Position numbers and translations under genes: made by a program | The notes under the pieces: model-generated | The model's database searches: none | What the model was told of the DNA's origin: nothing | Seen by the model: the letters and a program-made list of their open reading frames with translations, nothing else | DNA from: Acinetobacter sp. ANC 3813 | Lineage (GTDB): Bacteria > Pseudomonadota > Gammaproteobacteria > Pseudomonadales > Moraxellaceae | Length of the DNA stretch: 64,000 nt | Direction: 5' to 3' | Assembly: GCF_002135435.1 (NCBI RefSeq) | Contig: NZ_NEGK01000012.1 | Coordinates: forward strand, 19,471 to 83,470 | Shown here: positions 58,262-64,000 of the stretch, piece after piece | Numbering within the stretch: position 1 is the first letter of the stretch | Layout: every line of letters begins with the position of its first letter

Positions 58262-58959
58262 GGCGCATGCTCCTTATTCCGCCAGATAGAGCGGTATTCA
58301 ACATGGAAATCAGGTGCTTTTCGGGTAAAAGTTCCTGATAATTCAGTTCTGCAGTGCCAGACACACTTCCCATTCGGGAAACGCTCCCAATGAAAAGCAG
58401 ATTCAGGGGCTTTACTCCAATCCACGTCATCCAGATACGGCGTCGCCAAGATGATTCTATAGCGTTCTTGCGTTAGCATTGTGCGTACCAATTGAATGCT
58501 TTCTGCGGCCAAATTATCCGCATCCAGTGCAATAATTATTAAATTAGATAAATTGAATCCCGCCATTTTCTCAGGGGAAGGAATGACAGCGCAATCATCT
58601 AAGAATACCAGCCGTGAAACACCGCGATTAAAAGTATTCATATAGTCATATTGAATATCTTTGACTAAGCTCTTAAGCGGGCCATTGGCAATCTCTTCAA
58701 TATACTGCTGCACCTTCTTAAAAATAACTAAATCCAACCGATTACCATGAGGCAATACAACAACCGTGGCAGAATCCTCACGCATGAGCAGATTCCATAC
58801 GGCGATTAAAGCCGCCGTATCCTCACGCTTTTCTGCGCTGTATCCAATGTTTATTTCACCAGCACCCTGATACACAGACTTAAACGTCTTATGCTGATCT
58901 GGCGTAATCTGAAAGCCCATGAAGTTGCAAAACTGATTAATGCTTATGTCTTTATTCAT
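58255..58959 (-). CDS. Terminase/helicase ATPase-like protein without Walker A motif
   Basis: The protein has 234 residues. The order of parts resembles the ATPase half of large terminases: ITPDQHKTFKSVY, then where the P-loop should be YSAEKREDTAALIAVWNLL, then SATVVVLPHG, a VFLDDCA strand like Walker B, and YRIILATPYLD. The Lys and Gly of Walker A are absent, so it would not hydrolyse ATP in the usual way. The resemblance is by pattern; a helicase-derived or unrelated protein is possible. Confidence 0.45.
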   Translation of the reverse strand: MNKDISINQFCNFMGFQITPDQHKTFKSVYQGAGEINIGYSAEKREDTAALIAVWNLLMREDSATVVVLPHGNRLDLVIFKKVQQYIEEIANGPLKSLVKDIQYDYMNTFNRGVSRLVFLDDCAVIPSPEKMAGFNLSNLIIIALDADNLAAESIQLVRTMLTQERYRIILATPYLDDVDWSKAPESAFHWERFPNGKCVWHCRTELSGTFTRKAPDFHVEYRSIWRNKEHAPC

Positions 58960-59165
58960 CGTTTTTCACCCTCAGCAATGGCCGAAATCCAATCCACTGC
59001 ATCTGTCACATAGCGTCTAGCTTCTGCTAATGTGTCCTGAATGCTCTCCTTTTCACCCGCATCAGTCATTTCGTTGACACTATCTTCTAAGACCGTAAAT
59101 TGTGCCACAGCACGGGTTAAATCACTAAGCGCAGCTGTTGCCGCTTTATGCGTTAATTTACTCAT
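58956..59165 (-). CDS. Small helical protein
   Basis: The protein has 69 residues and is nearly all helix (DLTRAVAQFTVLEDSVNEMTD). It overlaps the next gene by four bases. No function is recognised. Confidence 0.5.
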   Translation of the reverse strand: MSKLTHKAATAALSDLTRAVAQFTVLEDSVNEMTDAGEKESIQDTLAEARRYVTDAVDWISAIAEGEKR

Positions 59166-59231
59166 GAATCAAATCCTTATAATCGTTTTAATATGCAGAT
59201 GAATGCGCCAGATACGGCGCAATTTAGGGGT

Positions 59232-59423
59232 TTAATCACTCACTGCAGGCACAGCCTTGCAGTTCTTTCCAACCTGAAAGACAACCATATGACCGCGATT
59301 GTTTTTGTGTTTTGACGTGATGTATGGATGCCCATGCACCGTGAAGCCTTCAACTTCAACAATGTCACCGATAGCAACGTATTGACGGTAATATGGCCCT
59401 GTCGCAGTGATTTCTATTTGCAT
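59232..59423 (-). CDS. Small beta-barrel-type protein
   Basis: The start MQIEITATG overlaps the previous stop (TAATG) with GAG ahead, giving 63 residues. It is strand-rich with GDIVEVEGFTVHG, as in small OB- or SH3-like domains. No family is recognised. Confidence 0.5.
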   Translation of the reverse strand: MQIEITATGPYYRQYVAIGDIVEVEGFTVHGHPYITSKHKNNRGHMVVFQVGKNCKAVPAVSD

Positions 59424-59599
59424 TACCGACTCACCCACACAGTTTGCTTGCAAACAGGGCATTCCACAGACAATACAACTTCATTACGATCAGTCTGCAC
59501 ATTTGCTTCTGATTCATGAAATTCCAGTTCAGACTTACAATGACGGCATGTAGCTTGATGCGTCGGACTCTGGACCGCTCCACGCTTAATTATTTTCAT
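59423..59599 (-). CDS. Short zinc-ribbon protein (58 residues)
   Basis: A frame from ATG at 59599 to TAA at 59423 gives 58 residues with two Cys pairs, CRHC (18-21) and CPVC (47-50), and a basic start. It overlaps the gene upstream by 14 bases and the gene downstream by one base (TAATG), the same packing as its neighbours. Its size fits the one-zinc Cys4 type. Confidence 0.65.
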   Translation of the reverse strand: MKIIKRGAVQSPTHQATCRHCKSELEFHESEANVQTDRNEVVLSVECPVCKQTVWVSR

Positions 59600-60344
59600 T
59601 TGCCATCTCCCGTAATTCCCCCAAGGTCACTTCTTTATTATCATGACGAACAAAGTAGCCCTCTGCAGTATTTGGACTGCTTAGATCTGCACCCTCTACA
59701 TCAAAATAATCCACGCCTAAGCGGCCATTTGCATGGCCGTATAGAAATTGACAGGCATGGGGCTTTAAATCGCTCTCATAACCCAGTTTGACCATCAGGT
59801 CCCAAGCTTCTAAATACTGCGCATGGCTTTCCAGTCGGATTTTTATATCCTTCTTATCCTCCATATCCCCTTCGGTCAGGTTCTTGACCTTGAAAAATTG
59901 CGCCGTGCCAGATTCAAGCCATGCTTTAATGCGCGCAGCACGCACAGGCTCTTTTTCAAGCCATGTCTGCCAAGATTCATCATCATGGATAAACTGCAGC
60001 CATTTGCGCGATTCTTTGTATTCAATCGGCTTGTGATTACAAATATAGAAATAGCCGTCTTCATCAAATACAGGCACTTCATCCAAGCCATAGCTTTGCG
60101 CCAGTTCAAGCGCTTCATCATCATCCAGACCATCAAATTCATCCTCTGTGATAGTCACAGATAAATCTGAATGATCTGAACAATAAAACCCGCCACAACT
60201 AGCCTCAATGTTCGGATTCTCGAAGCATAAATGACCCATGCCGCGGTCAATTTCATTAGTGCAATCTGGATGATCACAGACAGCAGGAACGCCATGCCCC
60301 TGCTCACGTCCATTCTTTTCACTTGTGTAACATGCATAACTCAT
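59586..60344 (-). CDS. Hypothetical protein with N-terminal Cys/His-rich domain
   Basis: The protein has 252 residues. Residues 20-60 carry several Cys and His (CDHPDCTN...CGGFYCSDHSD) that could hold two zinc ions. A strongly acidic part (DEFDGLDDDEALEL) and a folded C-terminal half follow. Such mixed small-domain proteins are common in phage accessory regions. No function is recognised. Confidence 0.5.
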   Translation of the reverse strand: MSYACYTSEKNGREQGHGVPAVCDHPDCTNEIDRGMGHLCFENPNIEASCGGFYCSDHSDLSVTITEDEFDGLDDDEALELAQSYGLDEVPVFDEDGYFYICNHKPIEYKESRKWLQFIHDDESWQTWLEKEPVRAARIKAWLESGTAQFFKVKNLTEGDMEDKKDIKIRLESHAQYLEAWDLMVKLGYESDLKPHACQFLYGHANGRLGVDYFDVEGADLSSPNTAEGYFVRHDNKEVTLGELREMANENN

Positions 60345-60346
60345 GA

Positions 60347-60682
60347 TTAACCCGCCTTCTGTAGTGATAATTTATTGGTGTATAAGCTTCGGATGTACAA
60401 AATCCCGACCGCCTTAAAGCTGTAATTGCTAGGCGATGCGAAATAGATACAGGCATCACGGCAAACGTAAATAAATTCAGGCACGCGGCCGTAATACAGT
60501 TCATTCAACGTGTTTCTATCATCATTCCACGCATACCCCAGCGCCAAAAGTAAGCGGACAATTTCCGCATACTCTTTTGCATTTTGAATATCAATTTTCA
60601 GGTCTTCAAAAGTGGAAATAGCCGAATAGTTCAACGTGTATTTAACGGCTATTGATTCTTTTTTTAGTTCCAAAACTTCCAT
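60347..60682 (-). CDS. Hypothetical accessory protein
   Basis: The protein has 111 residues. It begins with charged residues (LELKKESIAVKY), then has a Tyr-rich part with two Cys. It ends two bases before the next gene. Nothing identifies a function. Confidence 0.5.
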   Translation of the reverse strand: MEVLELKKESIAVKYTLNYSAISTFEDLKIDIQNAKEYAEIVRLLLALGYAWNDDRNTLNELYYGRVPEFIYVCRDACIYFASPSNYSFKAVGILYIRSLYTNKLSLQKAG

Positions 60683-60723
60683 AAAGCCCCCATGCTTTAT
60701 ATGTATTTATGCGCGTCATGCGC

Positions 60724-61194
60724 TCAGCAAGCGCATTCCCGTATCATGTGCTGCACTGTTTCATAAGCCTCATACTGGCCCTGCCAATATCCATTTTTCT
60801 CGCTGTCATGATCACGGCGCAGCGCTACACGCGAAATCTGAGAATCTACACGGTTCTTTAGCAGTGACATTGGCGTGGCGTCATCCAGATCCTCAAATGC
60901 TTCCTTGCTTAAAGCCTCTTCCAGTGAAGCAAGATCCGTGAACAGCATTGAAATATTGCGCAGCTCTTTAATCAGCTGCTTTTCGCTCTTCTGCCGGCTT
61001 AACTCCCAGCCGTGGCCTCTTAAGCTGTCCATATAGAACACGCCTCGGATATTTTTATAAAAAATCGAAGCTAATTTGTCTTTTGATACGGCGATATAGC
61101 GCGCCTCGTTTGGCTTTTGCTTGAGAAGCATGCTCATTGGCTTCGCGCCGTGAATCTGAATCATGAGCTTTGCCATGCTGCTTAATGTACTCAT
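60724..61194 (-). CDS. Hypothetical protein overlapping the gene at 61055-61264
   Basis: The protein has 156 residues. The segment SKDKLASIFYKNIRGVFYMD looks folded, followed by a helical half. The first 140 bases overlap the next gene upstream in another frame. AGAGAT lies ahead of the ATG. A shorter start is possible but would lose a good ribosome site. Confidence 0.5.
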   Translation of the reverse strand: MSTLSSMAKLMIQIHGAKPMSMLLKQKPNEARYIAVSKDKLASIFYKNIRGVFYMDSLRGHGWELSRQKSEKQLIKELRNISMLFTDLASLEEALSKEAFEDLDDATPMSLLKNRVDSQISRVALRRDHDSEKNGYWQGQYEAYETVQHMIRECAC

Positions 61195-61264
61195 CTCTAT
61201 CTCTCTTCATTCCAGTTTGGCTGTATACCCAATCATCAGTTTTCTGATCATCGGGATGCTGCAT
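61055..61264 (-). CDS. Small basic protein overlapping the next gene
   Basis: The protein has 69 residues, mostly Lys, Arg, Asp and His. Its ATG overlaps the previous stop (TAATG), typical of a coupled gene, but its final two thirds overlap the gene at 60724-61194. Both overlap partners are plausible; this one has the better coupling. Confidence 0.45.
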   Translation of the reverse strand: MQHPDDQKTDDWVYSQTGMKRDRDEYIKQHGKAHDSDSRREANEHASQAKAKRGALYRRIKRQISFDFL

Positions 61265-61626
61265 TAGCTCGGCATCCCTTTAAGCAGCAGAAATTCCGTG
61301 CCTACAGGCTGACAAACACTGTCAAAATCATCTATCGCAGTCAGCAATTGTTCAGCCGTTTCACACTGCTCTGGGAAAAACTGCTCTTCTAGTTCAGAAA
61401 TAATCCCAGACGCTTCATGAACTGCACCATAGCCAGCCATTTCAATACGCTGACCAATCAAATTACTCAGCAGCACCTGATAAACCTGATCTGCATAAGC
61501 ATCGCCAAAATTTTGCTGAATCGAACTTAGCATTGGGAAAATGATCTGTTTCAGAAGTTCTTTTGCCGCCTGATCTGGGCCAGAAACTTCAATGATTGCG
61601 ACGTTATTGCTTTTTTCCTGTGTCAT
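61264..61626 (-). CDS. Hypothetical accessory protein
   Basis: The protein has 120 residues, helical, with an acidic C-terminal half. It overlaps the next gene upstream by four bases. It has no motif I recognise. Confidence 0.5.
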   Translation of the reverse strand: MTQEKSNNVAIIEVSGPDQAAKELLKQIIFPMLSSIQQNFGDAYADQVYQVLLSNLIGQRIEMAGYGAVHEASGIISELEEQFFPEQCETAEQLLTAIDDFDSVCQPVGTEFLLLKGMPS

Positions 61627-62039
61627 GACAAAGCACCCGATTTGTAGAATTTTTCAATTGCGGTAATTCCGCTTAAAATAAAAATACGGCAAATCATTTC
61701 ACGCTCTTTGGCGATTTTCCTGTCTTTGCTGTCCCACTTAAAAAGCCATACCCCTGTCACCGCATCACAAAACAGATGATCTACATAGCGAAAAAATACC
61801 GATAAATTTTTAGAGCCTTCGCAATAAAATTCCCGCCAGATATCAAATGCTTTTTTTAAGGGTGAATCATCTTCCGCCTGCTGCAGCAATAGATAAACAA
61901 TGTATGCACATTCAATAAAATCATTTTTAAACACCCCCTGCTGATCTTCTGTATGAACATAACGTGCATCAAATCCCTCATATTTAATGCACGCCTCCTT
62001 AAATCCCTCTGCGCTTTTTGCACTTCTTATCAATTGCAT
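61623..62039 (-). CDS. Hypothetical helical protein
   Basis: The start MQLIRSAKS with AGGA ahead gives 138 residues. It is helical with aromatic residues (CEGSKNLSVFFRYVDHLF-type middle). The last 41 bases of the gene upstream overlap its start. No family is recognised. Confidence 0.5.
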   Translation of the reverse strand: MQLIRSAKSAEGFKEACIKYEGFDARYVHTEDQQGVFKNDFIECAYIVYLLLQQAEDDSPLKKAFDIWREFYCEGSKNLSVFFRYVDHLFCDAVTGVWLFKWDSKDRKIAKEREMICRIFILSGITAIEKFYKSGALS

Positions 62040-62313
62040 TTTTTGTCCTGAACGTCGCGCTTGAAATCGGCAAGCCCCCGTTCGCACCGTCTATATATTT
62101 ATGCCCTCGCCGTATGCTGTTTATAATTTCCCTATACGGTACAAATTTACCTTTATGCAAAACGCCGTACTCAAATACACGGCGCTCACAATGAATGCAG
62201 ACGCCATGTGATTTTTTTAAACTTTTTGCATTAATGCATAAACTGCAGCGCATATATCCGCTAAAAACCTCATCAGCACGCACAATATTACTCACTATCG
62301 CATAACCATTCAT
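61999..62313 (-). CDS. Small HNH-like or zinc-ribbon protein
   Basis: The protein has 104 residues. Two Cys pairs, CSLC (23-26) and CIHC (39-42), form a ribbon; the rest is basic (YREIINSIRRGHKY). This resembles the zinc part of phage HNH endonucleases but the catalytic His-Asn-His core is not complete. It is the first gene of this row, after the tape-measure gene. Confidence 0.5.
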   Translation of the reverse strand: MNGYAIVSNIVRADEVFSGYMRCSLCINAKSLKKSHGVCIHCERRVFEYGVLHKGKFVPYREIINSIRRGHKYIDGANGGLPISSATFRTKNAIDKKCKKRRGI

Positions 62314-62359
62314 TAAAAATATGCTCTAAAGTATAATTTTATGCTCAAAAACGGGCAAT

Positions 62360-64000
62360 TCATGCGTTTTGACCGTTATAACCTAGTCCGCCAGACAAAA
62401 TATGCGCTAATCCTCTGTCTGAAACTGTCTGACCAATCCCGCCCGTGTTCTGGGCTGTGACTTGCGGTTTATCCTTCCTGCCGATCTTGGCTATTTCAGG
62501 CGTTATCGCTGGGACCTTCACTGCAGGCGGACGGGCTGCATTAGGCTTAAATATGACTGGCGCTGTCGCTTTACCCTTGGCATTCGGCATAGTTTTCGCT
62601 GGCGCCTCAGCTGCTTTGATTTGATCAGACTGACGCTTTGCCAGTTCCGCCGTATCATCTGTATAGCGATTGGCTTTTTTGTCCTGTGAAAGCCAGTCAA
62701 ACGACACACGGGTCCCATTTGCGCCCCTGATCGTATCTTGGCCGCGCGCCCAGCCGATATAGGCTGCCAATTCCTGCGCATAGTCTCTCGCATCCCGCTT
62801 TTTGCCGTCGTGGAACTTGCCCATCTTGCCCTTATAGTCTGAACTGCCCATTTCCTGCTTAATGAAAGCTGCCTGCGCATCCAGCGCCGCTTGAGTCTTT
62901 GGCATCTCCCCGTTTGCATTCATCAGACCGCGCTCACGCATGAATGCTGAGAATTTCTTATATCGGTCGCCATTCCAAGACAGCACACCGCCGTTTTTAA
63001 TATCCTTGCCTTTTTTATCCTTGGCAGGGTCTATATGCGTGCTGAACATTTTGTCGCTGAAATCATTCTCACGGCCAATCTGGCCCACAAGCGCCAAGGC
63101 ACGGTCATCCGCAATACCAACCTTGCGCAGCGCATTAAACATGCCCAGCTGACGCGCTTTGCGGTCACTTGCCACATTGCCCGCAGCGTTCTTATTTCCT
63201 GCCGCATTGCTGTAATCAAAGTTTTCACTGCTATACGGCGTCACCCCAGCGCTTGAACCGCCGCCAAAGGTGTTAGAGGCCCAATTGCGGACGCCTGTGC
63301 CGACCTTTGCGCCCCAGCCCATTGCCATAGCAGGCAGGCTGAATGGAACAAATGCGCTCTTTGTGACATTGGCTTTTGTGCTGAACATATCTGACACAAC
63401 ACGCTTAAAGATCCCTGCGAAATCTTCATTACGCATTTCATCTACCCAGACACTGACCTTTTCACCAAAGATCTTGCCCAGATAGGCGCCTGCCACACCG
63501 CCAGCGACTGCGCCAGCAGGACCGCCAACGAAAGCGCCCGCAACACCGCCAACACCGCCCCCTAAAAGCTCTCCTATGCCTCCCGCTTTGCCCTTCTTAT
63601 CTAAATCCCCCCATTCACTTGCCAGCATCCCGCCGCCAAGCAATGCACCCAGAAGAGGCAATCTTTTCCCAGCCCTGCCAAGCAGCTTACCCAGTTTGCC
63701 CAGCTTTCCGCCTTTACCGCCTTTTCCGCCTCCCAAAAGACCCGCCAGCCCACCGCCATCACCGCCGCCAGATGAACCGCGCACGGCGTCAATCAGGCGC
63801 AATAACAAGCGATTGCGTTCTTTATTGCTGCGCGCTTCATTCTTATTCGCCTCCTCCTGTTTCTGAGGCAATATTTCATCCTGCTTGCTCTTCCTGATAC
63901 GGCCGCGTATCAATCCGATAGCCTTGGCGCTCATCCCCCAGAAAACCTTCCCGACTGGCGAAACAACACTTGTCAGCTCTTTTACGGCGTCCACTGTCGG
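62360..64000 (-). CDS. Tape-measure/tail lysozyme protein, C-terminal part (start outside window)
   Basis: The frame is open to the window edge; at least 546 residues. Residues about 75-190 of the visible part are very Gly-rich, with a glycine-zipper stretch (AGAFVGGPAGAVAGGVAGAY) that may enter membranes. The part from about 290 to 400 (LRKVGIADDRALALVGQIGREN...GVLSWNGDRYKKFSAFM) matches the phage tail lysozyme fold, with Glu in GREN as probable catalytic acid. The tape measure sets tail length and this domain opens the cell wall during DNA entry. The end of the protein is Pro- and Lys-rich. Confidence 0.65.
   Translation of the reverse strand, partial: PTVDAVKELTSVVSPVGKVFWGMSAKAIGLIRGRIRKSKQDEILPQKQEEANKNEARSNKERNRLLLRLIDAVRGSSGGGDGGGLAGLLGGGKGGKGGKLGKLGKLLGRAGKRLPLLGALLGGGMLASEWGDLDKKGKAGGIGELLGGGVGGVAGAFVGGPAGAVAGGVAGAYLGKIFGEKVSVWVDEMRNEDFAGIFKRVVSDMFSTKANVTKSAFVPFSLPAMAMGWGAKVGTGVRNWASNTFGGGSSAGVTPYSSENFDYSNAAGNKNAAGNVASDRKARQLGMFNALRKVGIADDRALALVGQIGRENDFSDKMFSTHIDPAKDKKGKDIKNGGVLSWNGDRYKKFSAFMRERGLMNANGEMPKTQAALDAQAAFIKQEMGSSDYKGKMGKFHDGKKRDARDYAQELAAYIGWARGQDTIRGANGTRVSFDWLSQDKKANRYTDDTAELAKRQSDQIKAAEAPAKTMPNAKGKATAPVIFKPNAARPPAVKVPAITPEIAKIGRKDKPQVTAQNTGGIGQTVSDRGLAHILSGGLGYNGQNA

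Overview
The window looks like a 64-kb part of a large temperate phage that can live as a plasmid (a phage-plasmid) with a contractile, myovirus-type tail. Plasmid functions sit at the left edge: the end of a ParA-like gene, a small likely partition partner, a repeat-rich region that could be an origin, and a P-loop helicase-like replication gene. The rest, almost all on the minus strand, holds the head, tail, lysis and packaging genes, polyvalent anti-restriction proteins and blocks of small accessory genes. Moderate GC and family resemblances fit a gammaproteobacterial, probably Acinetobacter-like, host; this is inference. No rRNA, tRNA, CRISPR array or insertion sequence was seen.

Layout: 1-4026 plasmid maintenance and a secreted protein (plus strand). 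4149-8488 two fibre-like cassettes, GH19 endolysin, holin-like membrane proteins and baseplate genes. 8538-10831 a small accessory island. 10953-16972 two very large polyvalent proteins (zincin/pyrophosphatase-like/ParB-like and DarA-like). 17040-27452 portal, tail-tube-like, spike, hub, gpI-, gpJ- and gp25-like baseplate proteins. 27566-32720 an accessory gene, sheath and major capsid protein. 32815-41904 glycosyltransferase, third fibre cassette, two BspA-type leucine-rich-repeat proteins and tail fibres. 41906-47052 terminase large subunit split by a mini-intein, a nuclease-dead terminase paralogue, and head protease/scaffold. 47127-62313 accessory and regulatory genes, with a C5 methyltransferase, a nuclease and a tyrosine recombinase. 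62360-64000 the end of a tape-measure/tail-lysozyme protein.

Regulation is unusually readable. Twelve sites carry a GGAA box exactly 34 bases upstream of a CAAAATA-like box (measured from first base to first base); nearly all lie just ahead of late transcription units, and in most of them a hairpin, often with a T-run, fills the gap. I propose these are the late promoters. A second class, a 17-bp repeat with core GTTCATTTGAAC in head-to-tail register, lies upstream of small accessory genes. A third signal, the octamer ATACGGCG/CGCCGTAT, occurs at least 50 times in both orientations, far above chance, from 5.1 kb to the right end.

The strongest candidate for a new system is the fibre cassette set: an 88-residue head with its own late promoter is present in two copies 29 kb apart that are almost identical in DNA but run into unrelated C-terminal domains, plus a third diverged, truncated copy. 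This looks like a recombination-driven switch of a virion-associated protein.
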